This document shows, piece by piece, positions 7,149-16,640 of a stretch of DNA of 58,502 nt. The position numbers were made by a program, and so were the translations under genes. The stretch's first letter is position 1. Each line of letters opens with the position of its first letter. The notes beneath the pieces are model-generated. The model searched no databases, was not told the origin of the DNA, and worked only from the letters and a program-made list of their open reading frames with translations. This DNA is from an uncultured Bacilli bacterium (GTDB lineage: Bacteria; Bacillota_I; Bacilli_A; RF39; UBA660): NCBI GenBank assembly GCA_944332555.1, contig CALVKF010000004.1, positions 1-58,502 on the forward strand, in the 5' to 3' direction.

Positions 7149-7793
7149 ATGGAAAAAAAATTAGAAAAAGATGTAAAAAACATTTATAATTTATTTTGGA
7201 TTTTTATCTTTGGCTCTGTTGCTGGTTGGTTTATCGAAGGTTTATGGACTTTCTTAAAAAAAGGAGTTTTGATAAATCATTCGGCGGTAGCAATAGGTCC
7301 ATTTAATATGGCATATGGTTTAGGTGCTGTAGTTTTAACTTTGTTATTATATAAAAGAACCAAAGATAAGGCATGGAAATTATTTATACTAGGGTTTCTT
7401 GGAGGAACAATCCTTGAATATATTATGAGTGTAGGTATGGAGTTTGTCCTAGGTTTTTCGGCTTGGAATTATTCAGCAAAATTTTGGAATCTTAATGGAA
7501 GAGTAAGTCTCCTTTATTCTGTATGTTGGGGAGTACTTGCAATCGTTTGGGTAAAAGCATTACCTACATTTATAAAGTTTATTAAAAAGATGGATTTTAA
7601 CATAGGTAAGAAAATGGCTTATGTTCTAACAGTCTTCCTTATTTGTGATATGATTTTTACTTATGTTGCCCTAGATCGGTCAAGAGAAGAAAGTAAAGGT
7701 ATACCACCCGCAAATAAGTTTGAAGAAGTATTAGATAAGTCGTTTAATAAAGAGTTTTTGCAGAATATGTTTAATAATAATTGGAGTAAGTGA
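7149..7793 (+). CDS. PF06541-type membrane protein
   Basis: A 214-aa integral membrane protein with about five hydrophobic helices. It has the pattern of the PF06541 family (named 'putative ABC-transporter type IV'), with FIFGSVAGWFIEGLW near the N terminus and GRVSLLYSVCWGVLAIVWVKA in the middle. The family has no proven function. I chose the ATG at 7149, after TTTAGGGATAGG; a possible -10 (TAAAAT 7121-7126) makes the in-frame ATG at 7125 fall upstream of the likely transcript start. It leads a tight operon with the glycosyltransferase and AAA+ genes, which hints at a cell-envelope role. Confidence 0.75.
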   Translation: MEKKLEKDVKNIYNLFWIFIFGSVAGWFIEGLWTFLKKGVLINHSAVAIGPFNMAYGLGAVVLTLLLYKRTKDKAWKLFILGFLGGTILEYIMSVGMEFVLGFSAWNYSAKFWNLNGRVSLLYSVCWGVLAIVWVKALPTFIKFIKKMDFNIGKKMAYVLTVFLICDMIFTYVALDRSREESKGIPPANKFEEVLDKSFNKEFLQNMFNNNWSK

Positions 7794-7794
7794 T

Positions 7795-8886
7795 ATGAAA
7801 ATAGTTGTGTTTACTTGTAGCACCGGCGGAGGACATAACGCTTGTGCAAAATATATTAAAGAAGAATTTAATTTAAATGGGATTGAATGTGATGTTAAGG
7901 ATTATTTTGAACTTATTGGTCCAAAAGCATCTAGTATGGCTGAAAAAATATATTTAGATTCTACGAAGGGTAAGGGAAGTATCTTTGGGGGAGTCTATAA
8001 ATTAGGAGAACTTTATAGTAAAACAAATATTCCCAGTCCAGTTTATGGCTTAAATGTTTTAGTTAAAGATAAGTTGAAGAATTTTTTGAAAGAAAATGGT
8101 TATACTTTAGCTATGGGAACACATTTGTTTCCATGTCTTGCTTTAACTAAATTAAAAAAAGAAGAACCAATTCATTTTATTAATGTTGCAACTGATTATG
8201 CTTGTATTCCTTTTTGGGAGGAAACAAATCCTGATGCTTTTGTAATTCCAAGTGTCTTATTGCGAGAAGAATTTGTTAAAAAAGGTATCCGTGGAGATGT
8301 TATTTTACCATTTGGTATACCTGTTGCTACAACTTTTATTAATGCACGTGTTGCTGAAGATTTGCCAAAAGATAAAGATATTGTTTTAATTGCTTCAGGT
8401 AGTATGGGTTTTGGAGATTTAAGAAGTGTAGTTTTAAATTTGCTTTCGCAGATTCCTGATGTTTATTTTGTGGTAGTCTGCGGCAATAACAAAAAGTTAG
8501 AAGAAGACTTAAAAACTATTAATAATCCTAATTTAATTGTCCGCGGATTTATTAAAAATATGAATGAATATATAAAGTCTAGTAAAATTGTAGTAACTAA
8601 ACCAGGAGGTCTCACAACTACGGAAGTTGCAGTTATGAATAAGCCTTTGATTCATATTAATCCAATACCGGGGGTAGAAGATTATAATGCTAGTTTTTTT
8701 GCTAGTAATAATATGAGTCTGCGAGTTAATAATGTTAGTGATTTAGCTAATGCTGTTGGAAGATTACTATTAGATGTTAATTTAAGAAATGAAATGATTC
8801 AAAATCAAAGTAGATATATAAATAAAAATAGTGCTACTGATTTAGTTAGATATGTAATGGAAAATTATGGGAGTGAACAATTATGA
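7795..8886 (+). CDS. MGDG synthase/UgtP-like glycolipid glycosyltransferase
   Basis: A 363-aa GT28-type enzyme of the MGDG synthase/UgtP class, which moves a hexose from a UDP-sugar to diacylglycerol at the inner face of the membrane. The N-terminal domain has the acceptor-side signature [13 protein letters not shown]. The C-terminal domain has the nucleotide-sugar site [19 protein letters not shown] followed by [10 protein letters not shown]. Length fits the family. It starts 2 nt after the previous gene and overlaps the next by 4 nt, so the three genes are co-translated. Which sugar is used cannot be read from sequence. Confidence 0.85.
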   Translation: MKIVVFTCSTGGGHNACAKYIKEEFNLNGIECDVKDYFELIGPKASSMAEKIYLDSTKGKGSIFGGVYKLGELYSKTNIPSPVYGLNVLVKDKLKNFLKENGYTLAMGTHLFPCLALTKLKKEEPIHFINVATDYACIPFWEETNPDAFVIPSVLLREEFVKKGIRGDVILPFGIPVATTFINARVAEDLPKDKDIVLIASGSMGFGDLRSVVLNLLSQIPDVYFVVVCGNNKKLEEDLKTINNPNLIVRGFIKNMNEYIKSSKIVVTKPGGLTTTEVAVMNKPLIHINPIPGVEDYNASFFASNNMSLRVNNVSDLANAVGRLLLDVNLRNEMIQNQSRYINKNSATDLVRYVMENYGSEQL

Positions 8887-9803
8887 ATGAAGAAAAAATA
8901 AGTATGTTAGAGCGTTATGGCGAAGATTTAACTAAAAAAGAATATATTACGGATCCAGCCATAGCCAGAGATGAAGAAATAAAACAAGTAATTTTAACTC
9001 TTTTAACACCAGAAAAAAGTGCCTTGCTTGTTGGTAAGCCAGGGATTGGTAAAACTGCTATAGTTGAAGGTCTTGCTTATCGCATTCAAAAAAATGATGT
9101 ACCAGATGCTTTAAAAGGTTGGTCATTAATTAAGGTAAATATCACTAGTTTAATTGGTTCAACCAATAGTGAAGGTCAAATAGAAAATAGAATTGATTTA
9201 TTAGTTAGAGAATTAAGCGAAAGACTAAATACTATTATTTTCATAGATGAAACTCATCTTTTAGTTAATAAATCTGGTGGTCTAGATTTTGCTAATATGT
9301 TAAAAGCGGGTCTAGATAGAGGAACAATCAAAATGATTGGAGCAACAACTACAGAAGAATATGAACAATATATTTTAAGAGATAGAGCTTTCTTGAGGAG
9401 ATTTCAAAAAATTGATGTTTTAGAAGCTGATAAACCAACAGTTGTTAAAATTCTTATGGGAACTATTCCAAAACTAGAAAAACAAATTGGAGTTAAACTT
9501 AATTATCAACCATTTGTTGTTGAAAAAATTATGGCCTTTATTGTGGAAATGACTGATGAATACAAAAGAGTTTATGAAGTTGCTAGTAGATACCCTGATA
9601 TTTGTTTAACTATTGTTGCTAATGCTTTTACTTATGCTTTATATGATAACGAGCATGTTGTTACTACGAAACATTTTTATAAAGCAATTTGTAATGCCAA
9701 AAATATTTATGAAGATGCCAAGAAAAAAGAAATTGAAAGATTTAAAACAACTTTTGCGGATATGCTTGTCTCTGAAGGTGTTGATTTATCTGATACTGAT
9801 TAA
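8883..9803 (+). CDS. Stand-alone ClpA/B-type AAA+ ATPase
   Basis: A 306-aa protein that corresponds to the first ATPase module (D1) of ClpC/ClpB. It has Walker [10 protein letters not shown], the pore-loop-like region [18 protein letters not shown], Walker [12 protein letters not shown], sensor 1 [11 protein letters not shown] and the arginine finger region [10 protein letters not shown]. The N-terminal Clp repeat domain, the second AAA+ module and any ClpP-docking loop are absent, so it is not a normal unfoldase for ClpP. It overlaps the glycosyltransferase stop by 4 nt (ATGA). It converges on the GroEL-like gene, overlapping that gene's end by 4 nt. Confidence 0.85.
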   Translation: MNEEKISMLERYGEDLTKKEYITDPAIARDEEIKQVILTLLTPEKSALLVGKPGIGKTAIVEGLAYRIQKNDVPDALKGWSLIKVNITSLIGSTNSEGQIENRIDLLVRELSERLNTIIFIDETHLLVNKSGGLDFANMLKAGLDRGTIKMIGATTTEEYEQYILRDRAFLRRFQKIDVLEADKPTVVKILMGTIPKLEKQIGVKLNYQPFVVEKIMAFIVEMTDEYKRVYEVASRYPDICLTIVANAFTYALYDNEHVVTTKHFYKAICNAKNIYEDAKKKEIERFKTTFADMLVSEGVDLSDTD

Positions 9804-11323
9804 AGTTCACTAAATTCATTAAGGGAATTAGTGAATTTTTTTTCTTCATTAATAATTAAATGGGTTGTTGTAAGTAACATACCAGCAATGGATGATGCAT
9901 TAATTAAAGCTTCAACTAAAACCTTTTTACTATCAATAACACTAGTGTTATTTTTTTCTTCAAAAGTATTGTTTTTAACATTATAAACAACATTAAAATT
10001 ATGATCTTTAATATATTTATATATTTCAGTATAATTAATAGCATTATTTTCAAGTATTTGTTTAAATGGAGAGTATAATGCTTTCTTTATTATTTTATCA
10101 GCACTAGTTGTAATGTTTAATTCATCACTTATCTTTAAATAAGGAATTCCTCCACCCATAAGAATACCATCACTTGCAGAATATATTGCTGACATCGCAT
10201 CATCAAAACGCATTTTCCGCTCTCTTCGCTCTAATGTTGTATTTCCTCCAACATAGATAATGCCATAATTGTTTTCTAATTTACTTAATCTATTTTTTAA
10301 TAAATCTAGTTCATATTCTTTTGTTTCATTCTTTATTTCTTCTTTTAACTCATTTATTCTTCTATTTAAGATACTAGAATTATTTCCAATAAAAGTTATA
10401 TTGTTTTTATCTATTTTTACTTTTTTTAATGTTCCATAATTATTATTAACCCCCATTAAAGCTTGTAGGTCATCATTTATGGCAAATTTATTTATGCAAT
10501 ATTCAAAATTGTTGATTAAAACTATTTTAGGTATATCACTATCATTGATAGCAAGTATTTCATTAATAATTTGGTCACTAAAAGAATCAGCCATAATTAA
10601 AAGACTAGTATCTTTATTTATAGCATCATTTATATAAATTGCTAATTCTTCTAAATCATTAATCCTTTTATCAATTATTAAAAGATTAGGATTATTAATA
10701 GTAATACTTTCTTTGTTTTTTAAAAAGTAGGGTGATGCGAGGGTAGAATCGATAAAATATCCGAGTAACTTTTCGGTATGATCTTCTAGGGTATCACTTT
10801 CCATAATTTTAATGTTTTTAGACCTATTTAGTTTTATGTAAAACTCGGTTATTAACTTGCCAATTTCTGTATCATTAGCAGAAATACTAGCTAGATTTAT
10901 TAAATCTTTATCGCTTGCAATCATACTTTCTTTATCAAGTAGATCTATTACTTTTTTGACACTTTCATCTATTTCTTGTTTAAGTTTTAGTGGATTATAG
11001 CCATTTTTTATTTCTTTTAGACCATTTAAAAATATACTTTCCAGTAAAACTATCGTAGTAGTTGTTCCATCACCAGCATCTTCGTTGGTTTTTAAGGCCG
11101 CTTCTTTGATGAGGATAAGTATTGTATTAGATACTCCATCACTTGATGAGATAGCATCTGCAATAGTTACCCCGTCATTAGTAATAAATGGTGGCATATT
11201 CATAGTGCTTACAATTACATTACTTCCTCTAGGTCCTATAGTAGTTTTAACAGTATCACTTATTAATTTAACATTTTCTTCTAAATAATTATATAATTCT
11301 TTACCTTTAATTACACTCTTCAT
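9800..11323 (-). CDS. Divergent GroEL-like chaperonin
   Basis: A 507-aa member of the 60-kDa chaperonin family. Recognisable parts are [11 protein letters not shown] and [10 protein letters not shown] near the N terminus, the ATP-site motif [15 protein letters not shown], and [10 protein letters not shown] near the C terminus. The middle (apical) domain is highly divergent and full of Asn/Ile/Lys, and the Gly-Gly-Met tail is missing. No groES lies next to it, and no CIRCE element precedes it. The start is ATG 11323 with GGAGAG upstream; it overlaps the stop of the DUF4130-type gene by 4 nt, so it is co-translated with DNA-repair-type genes. It is likely a paralogue with a dedicated client. 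Confidence 0.85.
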   Translation of the reverse strand: MKSVIKGKELYNYLEENVKLISDTVKTTIGPRGSNVIVSTMNMPPFITNDGVTIADAISSSDGVSNTILILIKEAALKTNEDAGDGTTTTIVLLESIFLNGLKEIKNGYNPLKLKQEIDESVKKVIDLLDKESMIASDKDLINLASISANDTEIGKLITEFYIKLNRSKNIKIMESDTLEDHTEKLLGYFIDSTLASPYFLKNKESITINNPNLLIIDKRINDLEELAIYINDAINKDTSLLIMADSFSDQIINEILAINDSDIPKIVLINNFEYCINKFAINDDLQALMGVNNNYGTLKKVKIDKNNITFIGNNSSILNRRINELKEEIKNETKEYELDLLKNRLSKLENNYGIIYVGGNTTLERRERKMRFDDAMSAIYSASDGILMGGGIPYLKISDELNITTSADKIIKKALYSPFKQILENNAINYTEIYKYIKDHNFNVVYNVKNNTFEEKNNTSVIDSKKVLVEALINASSIAGMLLTTTHLIINEEKKFTNSLNEFSEL

Positions 11324-12045
11324 AATTCGCTCTCCATTTCTATCATATTTTGCCAATATTTCTTTGGCATAAAAGACATTTGACATCTTTTATTTTCTCT
11401 TGATTTTATACCAATTGTTTTAAAAAATACAATCCATAAATCTTCCCAAACATTATCAGTATTATCCAAATTTAATTTTATATCACATCTATCTATTATA
11501 AAAAACTTATCTTTATTATAAATGCTTACAATTTTTCTTCCTTCATCTTCAATAATCCAGTATTCGTTTTTAAGTCTCTTTGCAAAATGCATAGATAATA
11601 ACTCCAATATGTCATTGTCGGGTTTAATTTTCGCATACAAATATTCATTGTTAATTAACTTAAATCTGGTAAAACCTTTAAGTAAATGAGCTTCTCTAGA
11701 TACTTTATGAGAAATAGCTAAAGCCATATTTACACATTTTAAATTGCGATGTTTAAGTATATCACTTTTATAAACATAATAATTAAGTAAAAAGAAATAA
11801 ATTACTAATTCTTTGTTTATATTATTACTCAAATAAACATAATAAATAATTTTAAATATATTTTTATCAAGAATATTTAATTTATCAAATTCACTTATTT
11901 CTGGTTTAAATGGGTATTCAGTTAATGATCCTTTAAAATTATCTTCTTTTACTATATTTATTGGTTTAATATTATTTGTAAATAAATACTTTATAGTTAT
12001 AAGTAAATTATTAAAGCTACCATCATATAAAATAATATAATTCAT
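11320..12045 (-). CDS. DUF4130/TIGR03915-type DNA metabolism protein
   Basis: A 241-aa protein matching the family that is nearly always found with the adjacent radical SAM protein. It opens with YIILYDGSFNNLLITI. It contains REAHLLKGFTRFKLINNEYLYAKIKPDNDILELLSMHF in segments typical of the family, and ends with the Q-MP-YW signature (QMSFMPKKYWQNM). The family is annotated as a putative DNA repair or modification factor, often linked to uracil-DNA glycosylase; no biochemistry is established to my knowledge. It overlaps the radical SAM gene by one base (TAATG) and the chaperonin by 4. Confidence 0.85.
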   Translation of the reverse strand: MNYIILYDGSFNNLLITIKYLFTNNIKPINIVKEDNFKGSLTEYPFKPEISEFDKLNILDKNIFKIIYYVYLSNNINKELVIYFFLLNYYVYKSDILKHRNLKCVNMALAISHKVSREAHLLKGFTRFKLINNEYLYAKIKPDNDILELLSMHFAKRLKNEYWIIEDEGRKIVSIYNKDKFFIIDRCDIKLNLDNTDNVWEDLWIVFFKTIGIKSRENKRCQMSFMPKKYWQNMIEMESEL

Positions 12046-13238
12046 TAGTCAAATAAACTAAGTTGCCTTTCTTTAATATTATCATTTAATAAATTAATAG
12101 TAATAAATTCTTTATTAAGGTAGCTTAAATTATTAAAATATTTATTATTACAAGTTATAAAGTATTTAGCTCTTTTTAGACTAACACCCATATTTTTTAA
12201 ATCTTTAAATTCAATTTTAAATACTTTTCTGGCACTTACTATTTTTTTAGCAGATGTAATACCTATACCAGGTATTCTAATAAGTTCATTAAATGATACT
12301 TTATTTATTTCTTTAGGAAATTCCTCTAAATGTCTTAAGGCCCAATCAGTTTTGGGGTCTACTAAATAGTTAAAATTATTGTTATTATCGAAAAGTTCAT
12401 CAACACTAAATTTATAAAATCTAAGTAGCCAGTCTGCTTGGTAAAGACGGTTTTCTCGTTTTAATGGTGGAATACTAATGCTAGGAAGCATTTTGTCTTG
12501 ATTTACCGGAATATAGGCCGAGAAAAAGACTCTTTTTAGGTGAAAATACTTATACATATTAGCGCTTTTCTCTAAAATGTCCTTATCACTATCTTTTGTT
12601 GCCCCAATAATCATTTGGGTACTACTACCAGCGGGAGCAAAAGTTTTACTAATGTTATTTCTAATAGTAATCATGCTATTATTTATATCTTTAGTTTTTT
12701 TATCTGGTGCTAACATTTTTAGGCTGGTATCTGTAGGAAGTTCAATATTTGTACTAAGTCTATCAACTAAACTGCCTAATTTTTTAATTAGATATGGACT
12801 TGCTCCCGGAATAGCTTTAGCATGAATATAACCATTAAATTTGTATTTATATCTAAGTAAATAAATTGTCTCAATTAATCGCTCCATAGTATAATCTGGA
12901 GATTTAATTATCGCCGAAGATAAAAATAAACCTTCAATATAATTTCTTTTATAAAAGTTAATTGTAATTTCACATATTTCTTCGGGAGTAAATATCGCTC
13001 TTGGAACATTATTACTACGACGATTGATACAATATTTACAATCATAAATACAAGCATTAGTCATAAGAATTTTTAAAAGAGATATACATCTACCGTCGCT
13101 TGCAAAAGAGTGACATATCCCATTTATGGCAGCATTACCAATACATCCGGTATTTTTTCTAGTACTACCACTAGATGAACAAGATGCATCGTATTTGGCG
13201 CTATCTGCTAGTATTTTTAATTTTTCTTCCAATGTCAT
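12045..13238 (-). CDS. Putative DNA modification/repair radical SAM protein
   Basis: A 397-aa radical SAM protein of the TIGR03916 type. The 4Fe-4S cluster motif is CIYDCKYC (Cys63, Cys67, Cys70). It is preceded by two further Cys-containing segments, SGSTRKNTGCIGNAAINGIC and SDGRC. The C-terminal third carries a helix-hairpin-helix (IPGIGITSAKKIVSARKVF), a common DNA-binding motif. This supports a DNA substrate. It is the first gene of the three-gene operon with the DUF4130-type protein and the GroEL-like chaperonin. Ribosome binding site is GGTGGTT. Confidence 0.88.
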   Translation of the reverse strand: MTLEEKLKILADSAKYDASCSSSGSTRKNTGCIGNAAINGICHSFASDGRCISLLKILMTNACIYDCKYCINRRSNNVPRAIFTPEEICEITINFYKRNYIEGLFLSSAIIKSPDYTMERLIETIYLLRYKYKFNGYIHAKAIPGASPYLIKKLGSLVDRLSTNIELPTDTSLKMLAPDKKTKDINNSMITIRNNISKTFAPAGSSTQMIIGATKDSDKDILEKSANMYKYFHLKRVFFSAYIPVNQDKMLPSISIPPLKRENRLYQADWLLRFYKFSVDELFDNNNNFNYLVDPKTDWALRHLEEFPKEINKVSFNELIRIPGIGITSAKKIVSARKVFKIEFKDLKNMGVSLKRAKYFITCNNKYFNNLSYLNKEFITINLLNDNIKERQLSLFD

Positions 13239-13295
13239 AAATAACCACCAATAATATTATATCATAAAACACGAATAAATGTTTGCTAAAATTTT

Positions 13296-13322
13296 CCAAA
13301 AAAAATAGCTTTACGCTATTTT
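13296..13322 (-). terminator. Terminator of the lipoprotein gene
   Basis: AAAATAGC/GCTATTTT stem with a long T run on the minus strand; it overlaps the stop codon. Confidence 0.75.
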
Positions 13323-13848
13323 AATCATCATATCTTGTTATGTATTCAAGGTCATCTTCTGCTCTATCTAGGGTATTATCAATATCTTCTAGTCTTCTAT
13401 CAAAAGTCCTAAAGTCACTATAAGATAGGGTATTGTTACGATACATTCTTTCAAGTTCATTTTCGTATCTATCAACAGTATTTTCTAATTCTTCAAGTTG
13501 GGCTTTCCATTCCCAATATAAATCAATAGCATCACTTCTACTTGCAGGAGTACTTAAATTACTAATGCTATCTGCAAGAGTGTTGGCATCACTTTCATAA
13601 CCGCTGATAGTTTCCTCAATTGAAGATGTATCAACAGTAGTTTCGCCTTCGCCATCATTAATTACAGTATCAGTATTACCACTAGTACCAGTATTTGTTC
13701 CACTATTAACACCGTTTTGTTCAAGTAATGCATCAATCTTATCTTCGAGATTATCCATCCTATCTTCTAGTCTGTCAACATCTCGGTCTTCACAACCAGT
13801 AAGCATTAAAGCTACACCTAAAATACCTAACAATTTAACAATTTTCAC
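13321..13848 (-). CDS. Predicted lipoprotein with coiled coils
   Basis: A 175-aa secreted protein with a lipobox at residues 16-19 (LTGC; Cys19 would be lipidated). After it comes a short acidic heptad-rich segment (DRLEDRMDNLEDKIDALLEQ). A Ser/Thr/Gly-rich linker and a longer helical region with many Glu/Arg pairs follow. It is probably an extracellular helical-bundle protein anchored in the membrane. I see no known enzymatic motif. It is divergent from ku. Confidence 0.8.
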   Translation of the reverse strand: MKIVKLLGILGVALMLTGCEDRDVDRLEDRMDNLEDKIDALLEQNGVNSGTNTGTSGNTDTVINDGEGETTVDTSSIEETISGYESDANTLADSISNLSTPASRSDAIDLYWEWKAQLEELENTVDRYENELERMYRNNTLSYSDFRTFDRRLEDIDNTLDRAEDDLEYITRYDD

Positions 13849-13938
13849 TTTATCACCTAAAACTATTCTAACATATAATATTAGTTTTGCCTAGGGTATA
13901 TTATTTTAAAATTAATAAATAATATTAATGGTGGTTTT

Positions 13939-14679
13939 ATGCGTAAAACAAGTATTTCTTTTGGGCTTGTAAATATTCCCATAAGTATGAATCCAATTTA
14001 TCAAAATAATGATGTATCTTTTAATCAATTACATAAAAAATGTTTATCCCGAATTAAATATGTTAAGTATTGCCCACATTGTAAAAAAGAGGTAAGACAA
14101 GATGAAATTATTAAAGGCTATAAAATAAATGATGATACTTATATTACTTTGACTAACACTGAACTTAAAAACTTGCGAGTTACTGATGAAGAAGCAATTG
14201 AAATTGTAGGTTTTGTGAGTACTCCGGAGATAGATCCGATATTTTATGAAAGAACTTATGTTTTAAGTACTCCCAAAAAGAGTAAGGCTTTTAGTTTATT
14301 TAAAGATGCTTTAGAGAAAAGTAAAAAAGTAGCAATTGCCAAAACTGTAATTTCCACCAAATTTTATTATGTCGCAATTCGGATTAAAAATGGAAATATG
14401 TTGATGAGTACACTGTATTTTGCTGAAGAGTTAAATATACCAGATGTAGCTAGTGATGCTAAATATTCGAAAAAAGAACTAGATTTAGCCCTTACTTTAA
14501 TAGATTCTTTAAATATGAAATTTAATCCGGAGAAGTTTGTTGATGAATATCAAGAAAATATAAAAGATGCTATCAAGAAAAAACAAAAAGGTGTTAAGAT
14601 TAAAGGAGCAAAGACAAAAAAGAGTAGTAATGTTAAAGATTTAATGCAAGCTTTAGAAATGAGTTTAAAAAATGTTTAA
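13939..14679 (+). CDS. ku: Ku protein (NHEJ)
   Basis: A 246-aa bacterial Ku, the ring-shaped homodimer that binds broken DNA ends and recruits LigD. The N terminus RKTSISFGLVNIPISMNPIY is typical. It also has a CPHCKK zinc-like pair, the region LTNTELKNL and YERTYVLST. The C terminus is short and lysine-rich (KKKQKGVKIKGAKTKKSSN), as in Ku proteins that use a basic tail for DNA or LigD contact. The stop overlaps the ligase start by 8 nt, so the two are co-translated. Confidence 0.95.
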   Translation: MRKTSISFGLVNIPISMNPIYQNNDVSFNQLHKKCLSRIKYVKYCPHCKKEVRQDEIIKGYKINDDTYITLTNTELKNLRVTDEEAIEIVGFVSTPEIDPIFYERTYVLSTPKKSKAFSLFKDALEKSKKVAIAKTVISTKFYYVAIRIKNGNMLMSTLYFAEELNIPDVASDAKYSKKELDLALTLIDSLNMKFNPEKFVDEYQENIKDAIKKKQKGVKIKGAKTKKSSNVKDLMQALEMSLKNV

Positions 14680-15529
14680 AGAAAAAAATATTCATCCCAT
14701 GCTACTATCAGAAATTCCTTTTAATTTTAGTGATGACTATCTTTATGAAATTAAATTTGATGGCATTAGAGCTATTATTTATGCAAGCCCCAAAAGTATA
14801 ACAATTAAAACTAGAAATAATATTGATGTAACTCATCTTTTCCCAGAGTTATTTAGTATTAAAGATTTAGTTACTAAAAATACTATCTTTGATGGGGAAA
14901 TAGTTCTTTTAGAAAATAATAAACCGTCGTTTTCTAGTTTACAAAAAAGATTAAGGATTAAAAATGAAGATAAAATAAATACTGCAAGTATTAATAATCC
15001 TGTTACTTTTGTTGTCTTTGATATTCTTTATTTAAATAAATCTTTATTAAATAAAAAATTAATTGATAGAAAAAAGATATTAGATAAATTTAAGGATACT
15101 GAATACTTTGTTAAATCTAAAGTTTTTAGTGATGGTGAAAATTTATTTAGAAGTGTTCGGGATTTGGGTTTAGAAGGAATAGTTGCTAAAGAAAAAACAA
15201 GTTTATATTATCCTAATATTAGAACTAAAGAATGGATAAAACTTAAAAATATTAAGCAAGATTATTTTTATATCGGTGGGTTTATTAAAAATAAGATGAG
15301 TTATAGTTTATTACTCGGAGAAATTCACAATAATAAATTATATTATGTTGGTAAATTAAAAGTTAGTAACAAAAGTGATATATTGAGTATTGTATTAAAA
15401 GAAAAGATAACTCCCAATAATTTTGTTAATTATTCTAAAAATGGTAAATTTATCAAACCAAAGATTAAAATAAAAATAAATTATTTAGAAAAAACTAAAG
15501 GTAATATGTTAAGACATCCATTTATGTGA
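14672..15529 (+). CDS. ligD: ATP-dependent DNA ligase, LigD ligase domain
   Basis: A 285-aa stand-alone ligase. The adenylation motif is EIKFDGIRA with the nucleophile Lys28. Later motifs are FDGEIVLLE, FVVFDILYL, EGIVAKEKTS and EWIKLKN. The OB-fold domain follows. In most Bacilli this domain is fused to the polymerase domain; here the phosphoesterase-polymerase part is a separate gene 1.1 kb downstream. It seals breaks held by Ku. It is translationally coupled to ku. Confidence 0.9.
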   Translation: MFKEKNIHPMLLSEIPFNFSDDYLYEIKFDGIRAIIYASPKSITIKTRNNIDVTHLFPELFSIKDLVTKNTIFDGEIVLLENNKPSFSSLQKRLRIKNEDKINTASINNPVTFVVFDILYLNKSLLNKKLIDRKKILDKFKDTEYFVKSKVFSDGENLFRSVRDLGLEGIVAKEKTSLYYPNIRTKEWIKLKNIKQDYFYIGGFIKNKMSYSLLLGEIHNNKLYYVGKLKVSNKSDILSIVLKEKITPNNFVNYSKNGKFIKPKIKIKINYLEKTKGNMLRHPFM

Positions 15530-15538
15530 TATTTATGG

Positions 15539-15567
15539 TTTACAAATAGTGATATTTGTAGTACAAT
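15539..15567 (+). promoter_or_regulatory. Promoter of the 15574 small RNA
   Basis: TTTACA (15539-15544), a 17-bp spacer and TACAAT (15562-15567), just downstream of the ligase stop. Confidence 0.65.
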
Positions 15568-15573
15568 GAAAAT

Positions 15574-15657
15574 GTAATCGGTTCCACGGCTGGTACTTAC
15601 TAGTTCGCTAGTAATATTGGACATGGGGATTAAAGGGGCTACGGCGCCTTTTTTCTT
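15574..15657 (+). ncRNA. Unidentified structured small RNA or riboswitch-like leader
   Basis: This segment is far more GC-rich than its surroundings and has no ORF. It folds into an outer TAATC/GATTA helix and a hairpin GTTCCA-CGGC-TGGTAC (one mismatch). A 7-bp hairpin TTACTAG-TTCG-CTAGTAA comes next. The 3' hairpin is closed by a GC-TACG-GC tetraloop and followed by TTTTTT, which is an intrinsic terminator. With the upstream promoter this would make an RNA of about 82 nt, or a terminator-type leader for the DUF1848 gene. It does not match the T-box, SRP, preQ1, ZTP, fluoride or guanidine consensus that I can recall. Confidence 0.6.
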
Positions 15658-15705
15658 TTGTGCAATATTTTTAATATTATGATACAATATATCTGGATGA
15701 TTTAT

Positions 15706-16593
15706 ATGATTTTATTTGTAAGTGGTAGAACAGATATTGTTGCTTTTTATACAGAGTGGTTTATGAAAAGAGTAGAAGAAGGATTTGTAATGGTGCGTAA
15801 TCCCTTTAATCCAAAATTAGTTAGTAAAATTGATTTTAATAATGTTGATATGATTATGTTTTGTACTAAAAATCCTTTGCCAATTATTCCTTATTTAAAT
15901 AAAATAAATAAACCAATTCTTTTTCATGTAACCCTTACTTCTTATAAAGAAGATATAGAACCAAATGTTATAGATAAAACTAAAATAATCGAAGGTATTA
16001 AAGAAATATCTAAAATTATTGGTGTTAATAATGTAGTTGTTAGATATGATCCTATATTAATAAATACTAAATATACTATAGATTATCATAAAAGAGCATT
16101 TAAAAGAATGTGTGAACTTTTAAAGGGATATGTTAAAACTATAATAGTATCATTTCTAGATAATTATAAAAATGTAGAGAAGAATTATGCATTTATTAAA
16201 CCCATTCCTTTAACAGAAGAGATGTATAAAAAAATTGGTGAGTCTTTTAGTAAGATAGCAAAAGATAATGGAATGGTAGTACAAACTTGTTTTGAAGAGC
16301 ATAATTTAGTAGAATATGGTTTTGTTAAAGGAGACTGTTTATCTCAAGATTTAGCTCTTAAAATGACTGGCAAAAAATTTCCAATCCAAAAGTCGCGGAA
16401 AGGGAATTTATGTGGTTGTGTGCAAATGGTTGATATTGGAGCTTATAATACTTGCAAACACTTATGTAAATATTGTTATGCCAACTATAATGAATCAGAT
16501 GTATTAAAAAATAATAAATTACATAATCCGAGTTCTCCTTTATTAATTGGAGAATTACAAAGTGATGATATAATTAAAGAGAGATTTAAATAA
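15706..16593 (+). CDS. DUF1848 family protein
   Basis: A 295-aa protein of the DUF1848 family, beginning MILFVSGRTDIVAFYTEWFM and containing VRNPFNPKLVSKIDF and MFCTKNPLP. Near the C terminus is a Cys cluster CKHLCKYCYAN, which suggests an iron-sulfur site like that of radical SAM or spore photoproduct lyase-type enzymes; the reaction is unknown. I place the start at ATG 15706, where family members begin, with GGATGA just upstream. It sits between the two halves of LigD, and DUF1848 proteins are suspected of a role in DNA repair, so a link to NHEJ is plausible but inferred. Confidence 0.85.
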   Translation: MILFVSGRTDIVAFYTEWFMKRVEEGFVMVRNPFNPKLVSKIDFNNVDMIMFCTKNPLPIIPYLNKINKPILFHVTLTSYKEDIEPNVIDKTKIIEGIKEISKIIGVNNVVVRYDPILINTKYTIDYHKRAFKRMCELLKGYVKTIIVSFLDNYKNVEKNYAFIKPIPLTEEMYKKIGESFSKIAKDNGMVVQTCFEEHNLVEYGFVKGDCLSQDLALKMTGKKFPIQKSRKGNLCGCVQMVDIGAYNTCKHLCKYCYANYNESDVLKNNKLHNPSSPLLIGELQSDDIIKERFK

Positions 16594-16640
16594 TAGTATA
16601 AATTTCTCTTTTTTTATTTAAACTAATAATAGTGATAATT

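Noticed and set aside
15574..15657. Reading the small RNA as a T-box, SRP RNA or tRNA-like gene
   Set aside because: It lacks the GGGTGGTACC-type T-box sequence, the GGAAGGAAGCAG loop of SRP RNA and any cloverleaf, so I leave it unassigned.
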